Source: Sterolibacterium sp.
GTDB lineage: Bacteria > Pseudomonadota > Gammaproteobacteria > Burkholderiales > Rhodocyclaceae
NCBI GenBank assembly: GCA_028713555.1
Contig: JAQTOA010000009.1
Location: 62,001-126,000, forward strand
DNA length: 64,000 nt
Direction: 5' to 3'
The stretch's first letter is position 1. Each line of letters starts with the position of its first letter. The notes under the pieces were generated by a model that was not told the origin of the DNA, did no database searches, and saw nothing but the letters and a program-made list of their open reading frames with translations. The position numbers and the translations under genes are program-made. Positions 53,220 through 61,939 of this stretch are shown here, in pieces.

Positions 53220-53235
53220 AGCACAATACATGCCA
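53220..53235 (-). promoter_or_regulatory. Sigma54-type promoter of pentaheme gene B
   Basis: Minus strand TGGCATGTATTGTGCT: -24 TGGCATG, -12 GTGCT, with GG and GC ten bases apart. It lies about 70 bp upstream of the ATG at 53150 and is the best of the three minus-strand cytochrome sites. Confidence 0.65.
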
Positions 53236-53714
53236 GGCATTTTGGCGGCTGGATCACGCTATCTGAGGAGTCAAACTTGAGTTTTGAAACTCTCTTCCCC
53301 GGAAAAGAGAATGCCGCTCTTAAGTTATGGAAATTCGCTGCTCGCCGTGGGTGACGAGGGCAAAACAACCTTCAGGTACGGAAAATATTGTTCATTCCCA
53401 ACTCCGGGCAATCCCGCGCACGGAAAGCCTCTTTCGACCTGTTGTCAGTGCAAGATGCCGCTCCAAGTTCAGCCCGACCCGTTCGCCAAGCCGGAATATT
53501 TGTTCTTTGTTTGGAGCCGTATGATTAATGGAATGATTCTTCGTCGGCAAAGAATTCATGCAATTTCCCGCTGCCCAGCTTGATTTCGGGGAATAACTTC
53601 TTGCGGTTTTATCGGGCCTGAATGAGGGCCTTCCTTTCCCGGATACGGGAAACCGCTCTCAGGAAAAGGAATGCCTTGCTACGTATCGACTGAGATTCTT
53701 GCAGATTACTGCTC

Positions 53715-53730
53715 AGGCAAGCTTATTGCT
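53715..53730 (+). promoter_or_regulatory. Possible sigma54 promoter for the plus-strand operon
   Basis: Plus strand AGGCAAGCTTATTGCT has the GG-N10-GC spacing and a perfect TTGCT at -12. It lies 131 bp before the ATG at 53862. An FNR-like box is downstream of it, so both may not act together. Confidence 0.4.
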
Positions 53731-53813
53731 TTGGGTCGCTTGCCCCTCCGGACCGGAGTTCTCATGCACTCCCAATGCGCGCTAATGGGTTCTCCGGTCC
53801 ACTTTGAATGCTT

Positions 53814-53827
53814 ATGATCCAAATCAA
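53814..53827 (+). promoter_or_regulatory. FNR/ANR-like box
   Basis: ATGATCCAAATCAA matches TTGAT-N4-ATCAA at nine of ten positions. It is centred 41 bp upstream of the ATG at 53862, close enough to be a promoter-proximal site and consistent with anaerobic induction. Confidence 0.5.
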
Positions 53828-53861
53828 TTCCACTGCCACATGAGCTGTCAGAATTCCGCCA

Positions 53862-54404
53862 ATGAGCAAGCCTCACGTGCCAGTCCCCCTGGATTTCAAA
53901 CTGGTGGCAAAAATCGGCTTATGCGTGGCGGTTGTTTCCTGCCTGGGCTTGTTGCTGACACTTCTTCTGGTTGGCGAAGAGAAAGCCACCGGTTACCGGC
54001 AGATCGTCAGCGCCTATGGCATGGTCAGGCAAAGCCTGGGACCGGCGATGCTGGTCTTTGGGCTGGCGATGGTCGCTTTCGCCGGCATAGTCACCTGGCT
54101 CTTTTCGCTTTACACGAGTTTCCGCATCGCTGGGCCCTTGTGCCGGATTTCCCGCAATCTGGAGCAGCAAATCAAGCACGGAACGGTCGCGCCTGTACCG
54201 TTGCGCTCCGCAGACAGCCTGCAAAGCGAATGGCAGGAACTCGAAGCCAGTGTGGATGCTTTGCGCGTACAGCACGAGGAACTGAGGCAGGCGTTGAGCG
54301 AAGTCGAGACAGCGATACGGGAATATACGCGGACTGGAAGCGCGGCAGTGCTCGAGCTGGCGTTGGCCCGCTTGAAACAGGCGGAACGGCGTGTGCGCTT
54401 TTAG
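53862..54404 (+). CDS. Two-TM membrane protein with HAMP-like region
   Basis: 180 residues: TM1 about 18-38, TM2 about 60-84, then a cytoplasmic HAMP-like stretch (FRIAGPLCRISRNLEQQIKH, then LRSADSLQSEWQELEASVD) and a coiled-coil tail. There are no output domains and no heme motif. It overlaps the following heptaheme gene by up to 14 bases (GTG start) or lies just before it (TTG start). It could be a membrane tether or signal relay for the heptaheme cytochrome. No characterised homologue is known to me. Confidence 0.75.
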   Translation: MSKPHVPVPLDFKLVAKIGLCVAVVSCLGLLLTLLLVGEEKATGYRQIVSAYGMVRQSLGPAMLVFGLAMVAFAGIVTWLFSLYTSFRIAGPLCRISRNLEQQIKHGTVAPVPLRSADSLQSEWQELEASVDALRVQHEELRQALSEVETAIREYTRTGSAAVLELALARLKQAERRVRF

Positions 54405-55182
54405 GTTGATCATTGCGCTTGTTGGCGCCTTATTCCTCTACACACCGGGAGCGCTCAATGCCGCGCCAGGAATTGGCGGCGCCCATCCCTCGGCAACCAG
54501 TTGCGGTTCCTGCCATCTCGTCGGGGCGGATGTCGACCCAGTCCAGGCCGCGAAGCTGGTCGCCTCCCAAGAAGTCTTGTGCGCGAGGTGCCACGCACAC
54601 GCCTTGGAGTTCAGCCATCCCAGCGGCTTTTCGCCCAGGCGCCGCCTGCCGGCGGCCTACCCGCTTGACTGGAAAGGCGACCTGACCTGCAGCACCTGTC
54701 ATTTGACCCACGGTCAGGAACCGGGGCTGCTTCGCGGGAAAAAACGCGCCAGAGAATTCTGCCTGGACTGTCATGACCAGGCATTCTTCAGCACCATGAA
54801 AGACTCGGGAACCTCGCTGGTGATTTCCGGGCATCTGGATATCGGCCGCGGACGGGGCACCATCGACATCGATGCGCATTCCCTGCATTGTCTGGGCTGC
54901 CATGCCGGCGGGCACGCTCCCGGAGGGAGCGTCAGCGTGAGTCGCAACGGCGTCCTGCGCCACGCCAGCGGCTCTGCGCCACACCCGATCGGGCGCAGCT
55001 TCCGGGAAGCAAGCAGCAGAGGCCGTTTCCATCCGGAAAGCCAGCTTGCGCAAAAGAAAATCAAGCTTTCCGACGGGAAAATCAGTTGCATTTCCTGCCA
55101 TGAAGCCTACAAAAAAGATCATGGCAAGCTGGTCGTATCCCTGGATCGCTCGGGATTGTGTCTTTCCTGCCACGCAAAATGA
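54391..55182 (+). CDS. Periplasmic heptaheme cytochrome c (plus-strand operon)
   Basis: 263 residues from GTG 54391; TTG 54406 is an alternative two bases after the upstream stop. A signal peptide ends near GALNAAP. Seven CXXCH motifs: CGSCH, CARCH, CSTCH, CLDCH, CLGCH, CISCH, CLSCH. The long gap between the fifth and sixth motifs holds a Ser/Gly/Arg-rich loop. It is flanked on both sides by two-TM membrane genes and overlaps the next by four bases (ATGA), suggesting a membrane-bound electron-transfer or sensing complex. Confidence 0.92.
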   Translation: MCAFRLIIALVGALFLYTPGALNAAPGIGGAHPSATSCGSCHLVGADVDPVQAAKLVASQEVLCARCHAHALEFSHPSGFSPRRRLPAAYPLDWKGDLTCSTCHLTHGQEPGLLRGKKRAREFCLDCHDQAFFSTMKDSGTSLVISGHLDIGRGRGTIDIDAHSLHCLGCHAGGHAPGGSVSVSRNGVLRHASGSAPHPIGRSFREASSRGRFHPESQLAQKKIKLSDGKISCISCHEAYKKDHGKLVVSLDRSGLCLSCHAK

Positions 55183-55754
55183 CTTCGCCCCTTGCCGGAG
55201 CACCTTCCCTTACCCCGCGCCCCCCCCACCGGCGTCGCAGGCTTTATGTGGACAGCACCATCCAGCGCTCGTTGCTGGTGGCTATGGTAGTGCTTGAAGT
55301 GACTCTGGTGGCGGCAGCCATTTGGTTCGCATACGGGCACCTGATCGAAGTAATCAACGCCAACATGTATCGCATGAAAGTGGTCCAAACCGGCCCCACT
55401 ATGATGCTGTTCGCTAAGGAAGGGCTCTGGGTATTGGGCGTGTTCGCGGTGGCCAACCTGGTCGCCTTGATGGTTGCCGCAGGAATCTGGAGCCGCCACG
55501 AGAATCTTGTGGTGCAGGATTTGGACCTTCTGACCGGAAAAACGAAGGAACTGGATTTTTCCAGCGACGCTAACATTCTCCCAAAGCATGAAGTGCTGGC
55601 ACTGACCCTGACTTGGAGAGAGCAGGAACGCATCCGCTTCTCCGCAATTCGCGATCGGGTGGCGAAACTGGAAGCCGCCTTGTCGAGCGGGGAACCCCCA
55701 GGGGACATACAAGGCATGGTGGATAACCTGAACCGGCTCTTGCCCCAGACCTAG
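55179..55754 (+). CDS. Two-TM membrane protein with coiled-coil tail
   Basis: 191 residues from the ATG at 55179, which overlaps the heptaheme stop (ATGA). A basic N-terminus (PPHRRRRLYVDSTIQRS), TM1 about 34-54, a short loop, TM2 about 83-103, then a cytoplasmic region with helical repeats (REQERIRFSAIRDRVAKLEA). It has the same architecture as the protein encoded at 53862 but little sequence similarity. Likely the second membrane partner of the heptaheme cytochrome. Function unknown. Confidence 0.75.
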   Translation: MTSPLAGAPSLTPRPPHRRRRLYVDSTIQRSLLVAMVVLEVTLVAAAIWFAYGHLIEVINANMYRMKVVQTGPTMMLFAKEGLWVLGVFAVANLVALMVAAGIWSRHENLVVQDLDLLTGKTKELDFSSDANILPKHEVLALTLTWREQERIRFSAIRDRVAKLEAALSSGEPPGDIQGMVDNLNRLLPQT

Positions 55755-55899
55755 CCGGAGATCGTTGCCCAAGGCGCCTGGTCGCCGGATCGGGTAACGA
55801 AGCTAACTTCCCCACCGGCCAATCAAGTCGCATAATTTTCCAGAATAAACTTACGTATAATCCTCAAACCAATTTACCCATCCGGAAAGCCCCCCCTCC

Positions 55900-56271
55900 A
55901 TGAAGATCCATTCCGCCCTGCTGCTTGTCCTGACCGTATTTTCCGCTTCCGCAATCGCTGCCGATGCGCTTCCGGCAAACCATCCCGCCATGGATGCGAA
56001 AAAACCGGCCCAGGGCGCACCAACAACCCAGTTGCCGCAAAAGGGCAAGGTCATCAGCGCCATCGACGTGCCCAACTATACTTATCTGGAGGTGATGCAG
56101 AACATGAAGACCTTCTGGATCGCAGCTCCCAGCGTGGCGGTAAAAAAGGGCGATGTGGTGCGCTTCGACCAAGGCATGGCCATGACCAACTTCCAAAGCA
56201 AAACGCTAAATCGCAATTTCCCCAGCATTACCTTCGTCGGCAAAGCGATCGTCACGAAGGAAAAGGAATAG
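55900..56271 (+). CDS. Small secreted NrfJ-like protein
   Basis: 123 residues with a signal peptide (ends SASAIAADA) and a compact domain reading GKVISAIDVPNYTYLEVMQN, then WIAAPSVAVKKGDVVRFDQ and MTNFQSKTLNRNFPSITFVG. I recall this Tyr-Thr-Tyr and W-A-A-P pattern from NrfJ-type accessory proteins linked with nitrite reductase or cytochromes. No CXXCH. It lies 145 bp downstream of the two-TM gene and its stop overlaps the convergent GGDEF gene by 20 bases. Confidence 0.7.
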   Translation: MKIHSALLLVLTVFSASAIAADALPANHPAMDAKKPAQGAPTTQLPQKGKVISAIDVPNYTYLEVMQNMKTFWIAAPSVAVKKGDVVRFDQGMAMTNFQSKTLNRNFPSITFVGKAIVTKEKE

Positions 56272-58315
56272 CTTCCGCCACTTCGACTCGGTTACGGCCG
56301 CTTTCCTTGGCACGGTACATGGCGGCATCGGCGCTCTTGAGCAAGAAACTTTCGTCTTTGCCATGTTCTGGAAATATGGCAATGCCGATGCTGGATGAAA
56401 TGTGGATAATGTGTTCGCCTATTTCAAAAGTCCGGTCGAGGCTGTGAAGGATTTTTTCCGCGACGATCATGGCATCCTTTGCCGTTTCAATTTCCGGCAG
56501 CATGACCACGAATTCGTCGCCACCCATCCGCCCGACAGTGTCCGATTCGCGCCGCAAGCATTCGGACAGGCGGTCGGCGACCTGTTTCAACAGCAGGTCG
56601 CCGACATGATGACCGAGTTCGTCATTGACGGGCTTGAATCTGTCGAGATCGATGAACATCAGCGCCATCCGCGTTTTGTCGCGCCGCGCCTTGGCGATGT
56701 TTTGGTGCAGACGGTCGGAAAACAACGCGCGATTGGGTAGTCCGGTGAGTACGTCGAAATGCGCCAGGTGATGCATGCGCTCCTCGACGGCCTTGCGTTC
56801 GGAAATATCCGAGAACACCGCCACATAGTGCGTAAGCAATCCCTTGTCATTGCGCACTTGCTTGATGGAAAGCCATTCGACATAGACGTTTCCATTTTTG
56901 CTGCGATTGCGGATTTCGCCATTCCAGCTGCCGACACTGGTCAGTTTCCCCCACATTTCCTTGTAGAACTCCGGCGTATGCGTCCCTGAAGCCAACAGCT
57001 TGGGATTCTTGCCGATCACTTCGCTCGGCTGGTAGCCGGTGATGACAGTGAATGCCGGATTGACCGAGACGATCTCATTCTTCATGTTGGTGACTGTCAC
57101 GGCCTCATCCATGGTAAGAAAAACGGTTGAGGCAAGCCGCAACGCTTCCTCGCGCTCATGCCGTTCGGTGATATCAGTATGCGTCCCGATCATGCGCAAC
57201 GGTTTTCCTTGCGCATCGCGCGCCACCACCATGCCGCGCGAAAGTATCCATTTCCAACTGCCATCCTTGCATCGCATGCGCCGCTCGCTGGCATAGGCTT
57301 GCTTCTTGCCGGAGAAATAAGCTTCCCGGTCTGCCAACACCTGCGGCAAATCATCGGGGTGCACGCGCTCGTCCCAGGTTTCTTGATAATTCGCCAGTTC
57401 ATCTTCGGCAAAGCCGTAGATTTCCTTGTAGCGTTTTGAATACACAACCTCGCCGGTCTGCTGGTTGCGATCCCAGACGCCGTCACCGGCTCCTTCGAGG
57501 GCGAACTTCCAGCGTTCCTCACTCAGGCTCAGGGCTTCCTGAGCTTTTTCCCGCTCCTGGTTCTGCTGGATAATCAGGTCCTGGGCTTTTTTTACGATGA
57601 TAGAAAGCGCCAGGTAGAGTAACGCCAACAGCGCAATCACAGACAAGACGACATACCATTGCCGCTTGTCGATTTCGGCCAGTCCCGCGGTAGCATCTCC
57701 GTAGATTTCGAACACGCCGCTCACCTTGCCGGTCGCGGGATCGTAGCGGGGAACATAGCTCTCGACCAGGTCGCGGTTCTGCACCTCACCCTCGAATGCA
57801 CTGAACTGATTCCTGTGTACCAATTTGGAACTGCTCAGCCCCCGCAAACCAGCAATGACACCGGCATTATTGCTCTTGTCCTCGCCTATCTGCTTGAGTT
57901 CAGTCGAGAAGATCGTCTTCCCTTTCAAGTCATAGACCTTGATCTTGAAAATTTTGGTGCCATTCAGAAGCATCAGCATTTCCCTGTACAACTCGGGAAG
58001 CTGCGGCGCAGCCTGGAGTTCTGCTACTGATTTGCCCGCCATCGCCTGGACAAAAGGTGCGAAGTCACCCTCCCACATCTCGTTGGCGACCACCTTGGCA
58101 AGACTGACGTGTTCGCTCTCATACCCACTCAGCAGGCCGTCAATGGCTAGTGTCCGGAATATGTAACCCAGCAAAGCCGCAACAACCACAAATGCGACTA
58201 AGCTTGCGGTAGTGAAAAAACGCAATAACCTGAAGTTGGGTTTTCCGCTGAACCCTGCTGCACCGGCCTCGCTGACATCCTGGACCAACCTGAGCCGCGA
58301 TTTCCAGGGTTGCAT
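56252..58315 (-). CDS. Membrane PAS-PAS-GGDEF diguanylate cyclase
   Basis: 687 residues from the ATG at 58315; the open frame reaches 58384 but that part overlaps the acyl-CoA dehydrogenase. A basic N-terminus precedes TM1 (about 32-54), a periplasmic single-Cache-like domain (about 55-215), TM2, two PAS domains (DGVWDRNQQTGEVVYSKR; VNPAFTVITGYQPSEVIGKN) and GGDEF with RMGGDEF plus RESD inhibitory site. It is a fifth GGDEF protein in the window and has no heme motif. The 3' end overlaps the convergent NrfJ-like gene by 20 bases. Confidence 0.93.
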   Translation of the reverse strand: MQPWKSRLRLVQDVSEAGAAGFSGKPNFRLLRFFTTASLVAFVVVAALLGYIFRTLAIDGLLSGYESEHVSLAKVVANEMWEGDFAPFVQAMAGKSVAELQAAPQLPELYREMLMLLNGTKIFKIKVYDLKGKTIFSTELKQIGEDKSNNAGVIAGLRGLSSSKLVHRNQFSAFEGEVQNRDLVESYVPRYDPATGKVSGVFEIYGDATAGLAEIDKRQWYVVLSVIALLALLYLALSIIVKKAQDLIIQQNQEREKAQEALSLSEERWKFALEGAGDGVWDRNQQTGEVVYSKRYKEIYGFAEDELANYQETWDERVHPDDLPQVLADREAYFSGKKQAYASERRMRCKDGSWKWILSRGMVVARDAQGKPLRMIGTHTDITERHEREEALRLASTVFLTMDEAVTVTNMKNEIVSVNPAFTVITGYQPSEVIGKNPKLLASGTHTPEFYKEMWGKLTSVGSWNGEIRNRSKNGNVYVEWLSIKQVRNDKGLLTHYVAVFSDISERKAVEERMHHLAHFDVLTGLPNRALFSDRLHQNIAKARRDKTRMALMFIDLDRFKPVNDELGHHVGDLLLKQVADRLSECLRRESDTVGRMGGDEFVVMLPEIETAKDAMIVAEKILHSLDRTFEIGEHIIHISSSIGIAIFPEHGKDESFLLKSADAAMYRAKESGRNRVEVAEAIPFPS

Positions 58316-58340
58316 TTTCACAGTTACCGATGAATTGGTC

Positions 58341-60134
58341 TCATAAGATCGAGACATCCAGTGCCATCGCACCCGCACCGCCATGCGTCACGATCTGGGC
58401 CAGGCCGGGCGCTGTAGCTAGCAGATGATCGGCGTAAAAGCGAGCGGTAGTAATCTTGGCTGGATAGAAGGGATCGCCGTGGCTTCCACCGGAGATTTTC
58501 GCCTGCGCCGCCAGCGCTGCCCGTGCCATCTGCCAACCGCCCGAGACGATACCCATCAGCTTGAGGAAAGGCACGGCACCAACCGACACTGTCCTGATGT
58601 CGTTGCCATAGTTGGCGACGATGTATTCGACCGCCTCAGAAACGGCCGTAATGCCCTTGCCCAGTGCGAATTTGATGGCCGCGAACTCCGGGCCGGCCTG
58701 CTGGGCCAATTCCGCTTCGGTCCGCTGCATTAATGCGATTACGGCTTTGACCGTGGCGCCACCCTCGCGCGCAATCTTGCGACCGATCAAGTCGTTCGCC
58801 TGGATGCCGGTCGTGCCTTCATAGATGGTGATAATGCGAGCATCGCGCAGATATTGCGCGGCGCCGGTTTCCTCGACAAAGCCCATACCGCCATGCACTT
58901 GTACGCCCAGGTGAGTCAACTCATTGCCGGTCTCGGTCAACCAGCCCTTGACCACCGGGATCATCAGATCGACGTAAGCCTGACTGCGCTTGCGCTCGGC
59001 GGCGTCCGGATGGCGTGCGGCGGTATCATTCGCAGCAGCGACCGTGTAAGCCAGCGCGCGCATCGCCTCGATCTGCGCTTTCATCAGCATCAGCATGCGC
59101 CGCACGTCGGGATGATGCACAATCGCCACGCCGTCGCTGCTACCGGCAATATCGCGGCCCTGAACACGATCCTTGGCGTAAGCCAGCGCCAGTTGGTAGG
59201 CGCATTCGCCGAGCGCCACGCCTTCTATGCCAACCCCAAAACGCGCGGCGTTCATCATGATGAACATGTATTTCAAACCGTCGTTTTCCTTGCCGACCAA
59301 TTCGCCAACGGCTCCGCCATCGTCTCCGAAAGCCATCACGCAGGTCGGGCTGGCGTGGATGCCAAGCTTGTGTTCGATCGACACGCAGCAGACGTCGTTG
59401 CGCGCTCCCAAACTGCCATCGGCATTTACCATGAATTTGGGCACCACGAACAGGGATAGCCCTTTTACCCCCTCCGGTGCGCCTGACGTGCGCGCCAGCA
59501 CCAGATGGACGATGTTATCTGCCAAGTCGTGTTCACCGTAGGTGATAAATATTTTCTGGCCGAAGATCTTGTAACGACCATCTCCCTGCGGCTCGGCACG
59601 GGTGCGGATAGCCGCCAAGTCGGAACCAGCCTGCGGTTCGGTAATGTTCATGGTCCCGGTCCACTTGCCGGCGATCAGTTTCGGCAAATAGGTGGTTTTT
59701 TGCTGCGCCGAACCGCAAAGTAGCAAAGCCTCGGTAGCACCGAGTGTCAGCAGCGGGCACAGCGAAAAAGACATGTTGGATGCAGTCCACATTTCCTGCA
59801 CTGCCGCCGAAACCAGTTTAGGTAGGCCCTGGCCGCCATATTCCACATCGCCGGAAAGACCAATCCAGCCGGCTTCGGCGAATTGTGCGAAGGCTTCCTT
59901 GAAACCGGCCGGCGTGGTCACCGCTTTGTCGTGAAACCGAGCGCCTTCCTGGTCGCCACTCCAATTCAGCGGCGCCAAAACGCCGCTGGCGAACTTGCCC
60001 GCCTCTTCAAGAATCGCTTCGACCAGATCGGGCGCCGCATCTTCGTAGCCGGGAAGCTGCGCAACATGTTCGATGCCAGCCAATTCGCGCAGCACGAATT
60101 GCATGTCCTTCAACGGTGGGGTATAGGTACTCAT
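58341..60134 (-). CDS. Acyl-CoA dehydrogenase (DmdC/AidB-like long type)
   Basis: 597 residues from the ATG at 60134 (MSTYTPPLKDMQFVLRELAG); the longer open frame to 60248 overlaps etfA. Flavin and substrate motifs include TGTMNITEPQAGSDLAAIRT, the catalytic Glu in ITIYEGTTGIQANDLIG, and a C-terminal extension typical of the 600-residue family that includes 3-methylmercaptopropionyl-CoA dehydrogenase. The substrate cannot be told from sequence. It follows etfA by 22 bp, delivering electrons to EtfAB. Confidence 0.93.
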   Translation of the reverse strand: MSTYTPPLKDMQFVLRELAGIEHVAQLPGYEDAAPDLVEAILEEAGKFASGVLAPLNWSGDQEGARFHDKAVTTPAGFKEAFAQFAEAGWIGLSGDVEYGGQGLPKLVSAAVQEMWTASNMSFSLCPLLTLGATEALLLCGSAQQKTTYLPKLIAGKWTGTMNITEPQAGSDLAAIRTRAEPQGDGRYKIFGQKIFITYGEHDLADNIVHLVLARTSGAPEGVKGLSLFVVPKFMVNADGSLGARNDVCCVSIEHKLGIHASPTCVMAFGDDGGAVGELVGKENDGLKYMFIMMNAARFGVGIEGVALGECAYQLALAYAKDRVQGRDIAGSSDGVAIVHHPDVRRMLMLMKAQIEAMRALAYTVAAANDTAARHPDAAERKRSQAYVDLMIPVVKGWLTETGNELTHLGVQVHGGMGFVEETGAAQYLRDARIITIYEGTTGIQANDLIGRKIAREGGATVKAVIALMQRTEAELAQQAGPEFAAIKFALGKGITAVSEAVEYIVANYGNDIRTVSVGAVPFLKLMGIVSGGWQMARAALAAQAKISGGSHGDPFYPAKITTARFYADHLLATAPGLAQIVTHGGAGAMALDVSIL

Positions 60135-60156
60135 GGTATTTTCAGGTGAGCTCGCT

Positions 60157-61095
60157 TCAGCCCAATTCCGCAACCAGTTCCGGCACCGCCTGGAACAGAT
60201 CGGCGACCAGGCCGTAATCGGCAACCTGGAAGATCGGCGCATCTTCATCCTTGTTGATGGCCACGATTACTTTGCTGTCCTTCATGCCGGCAAGATGCTG
60301 GATGGCGCCCGAGATACCGATTGCAAAGTAAAGTTGTGGTGCCACAATTTTGCCGGTTTGGCCGACCTGGTAATCATTTGGCACAAAGCCGGCATCCACC
60401 GCCGCGCGCGAAGCGCCCAGCGCCGCATTGAATTTGTCGGCAAGCGGTTCCAGCACTTGATGATATTTCTCGCCGGAGCCCAAGCCGCGACCACCGGAAA
60501 CGATCACCTTGGCGGCACCGAGTTCGGGGCGCGCGCTCTTGGTGATTTCACGGCCAATCAGCTTGGTCAGGCCCAGATCCGCAGCGGCTGCAATGGGTTC
60601 GATCGCGGCGCTACCGCCCTCGCCTGCCGCTGGATCAAAGCCGGTAGTGCGCACGGTGATGACTTTCACGGCGTCAGCCGACTTGACCGTGGCCATGGCG
60701 TTGCCCGCATAGGTCGGACGAACGAATGTGTCCTGACTTTCCACCGCGGTGATTTCTGAAATTTGCGCCACATCCAGCAAGGCGGCGACCCGGGGCAGCA
60801 TATTCTTGCCGGGCCCGGTAGCCGCAGCCAGAATATGGCTATAACCGGCCGCTTGAGAAACCACCAGCGCGGCAACATTCTCCGCGGTTTGATCAGCATA
60901 GTGCGCGGCATCGGCGAGTTTGATCTTGGCCACACCGGCGATTTTTGCGGCGGCAGCGGCGACGGACGCGCAACCGCTGCCAGCCACCAGGACATGAATC
61001 TCGCCACCGATCTTCTGGGCAGCAGCCACGGTATTCAGGGTCGCAGCCTTGAGGCTGGCGTTGTCGTGTTCGGCAATAACAAGTAGTTGAGTCAT
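60157..61095 (-). CDS. etfA: Electron-transfer flavoprotein alpha subunit
   Basis: 312 residues from the ATG at 61095 ([20 protein letters not shown]). The C-terminal FAD-binding domain has [53 protein letters not shown], and ends in the [20 protein letters not shown] region. It accepts electrons from the acyl-CoA dehydrogenase and hands them to ETF-QO. The ATG shares one base with the etfB stop. Confidence 0.97.
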   Translation of the reverse strand: MTQLLVIAEHDNASLKAATLNTVAAAQKIGGEIHVLVAGSGCASVAAAAAKIAGVAKIKLADAAHYADQTAENVAALVVSQAAGYSHILAAATGPGKNMLPRVAALLDVAQISEITAVESQDTFVRPTYAGNAMATVKSADAVKVITVRTTGFDPAAGEGGSAAIEPIAAAADLGLTKLIGREITKSARPELGAAKVIVSGGRGLGSGEKYHQVLEPLADKFNAALGASRAAVDAGFVPNDYQVGQTGKIVAPQLYFAIGISGAIQHLAGMKDSKVIVAINKDEDAPIFQVADYGLVADLFQAVPELVAELG

Positions 61096-61844
61096 CAAAT
61101 CACCTTCGCTTCGTTTTTGAGTTTGGCGACGAGTTCCTTGACATCGGCCACCTTGACCCCAGCGCCGCGCTTGGGCGGATCCATCACTTTCAAGGTAGTC
61201 AGACGCGGCGTCACGTCCACGCCGAGATCGGCCGGCTTGAGGGTATCGAGCTGCTTTTTCTTGGCTTTCATGATGTTCGGCAAGGTTGCATAGCGCGGCT
61301 CGTTCAGCCGCAGATCGGTCGTGACGACCACCGGCAGCTTGAATTCGAGTGTTTCAGCACCGCCGTCGATTTCGCGCGTTACCGTCGCCATGCCGTTTGC
61401 AACCACCACCTTGGAAGCAAACGTAGCTTGCGGCCAGCCCGTCAGCGCGGCAAACATCTGGCCGGTCTGGTTGGCATCATCGTCGATGGCCTGCTTGCCG
61501 AAGATGACCATTTGCGGTTGTTCCTTCGCGGCGACAGCCTTGATCAGCTTGGCCACGGCCAGAGGCTGCAGGTCGACATCCGATTCGACCAGAATGGCGC
61601 GATCAGCGCCGATGGCCATAGCCGTGCGCAGGGTTTCCTGGCAGGCGGCAAGGCCGCAACTGACGGCGATGACCTCTGTGGCGATGCCGGCCTCCCTGAG
61701 TCGCACGGCTTCTTCGATAGCGATTTCGTCGAAGGGGTTCATCGACATTTTGACGTTGGCCAGATCAACGCCGGTGCCGTCAGCCTTGACGCGCACCTTG
61801 ACGTTGTAATCCACCACTCGCTTAATGGGTACCAGGATCTTCAA
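61095..61844 (-). CDS. etfB: Electron-transfer flavoprotein beta subunit
   Basis: 249 residues from TTG 61844 (with AAAGGAAA upstream): [23 protein letters not shown]-binding loops [20 protein letters not shown] and [20 protein letters not shown] are visible, and the C-terminal signature [20 protein letters not shown]. It forms the heterodimer with EtfA. First gene of the etfB-etfA-acyl-CoA dehydrogenase run. Confidence 0.97.
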   Translation of the reverse strand: MKILVPIKRVVDYNVKVRVKADGTGVDLANVKMSMNPFDEIAIEEAVRLREAGIATEVIAVSCGLAACQETLRTAMAIGADRAILVESDVDLQPLAVAKLIKAVAAKEQPQMVIFGKQAIDDDANQTGQMFAALTGWPQATFASKVVVANGMATVTREIDGGAETLEFKLPVVVTTDLRLNEPRYATLPNIMKAKKKQLDTLKPADLGVDVTPRLTTLKVMDPPKRGAGVKVADVKELVAKLKNEAKVI

Positions 61845-61939
61845 GTCAGGTTTCCTTTCACAATTACATTAAAAATAAGCTGCGAATTATGCTCTTATTT
61901 GTACCAGCGAGGTGCGCAAACGGCCGACTGCCACTGGAT

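Larger units (their letters stand above)
53151..53861. other. 711-bp divergent control region of the cytochrome cluster
   Basis: Contains the minus-strand sigma54 site (53220-53235), a plus-strand sigma54-like site (53715-53730), an FNR-like box (53814-53827), the palindrome CTCCGGACCGGAG (53746-53758) with a related CTCCGGTCC (53792-53800), and an inverted repeat TTTCCCG/CGGGAAA near 53650. No credible ORF. This size and density suggest a shared regulatory region for both divergent units. Confidence 0.6.

Noticed and set aside
53804..54409. Alternative 201-codon plus-strand frame over the HAMP-like gene
   Set aside because: Arg/Gly-rich shadow; the frame starting at 53862 has clean TM segments and couples to the next gene.
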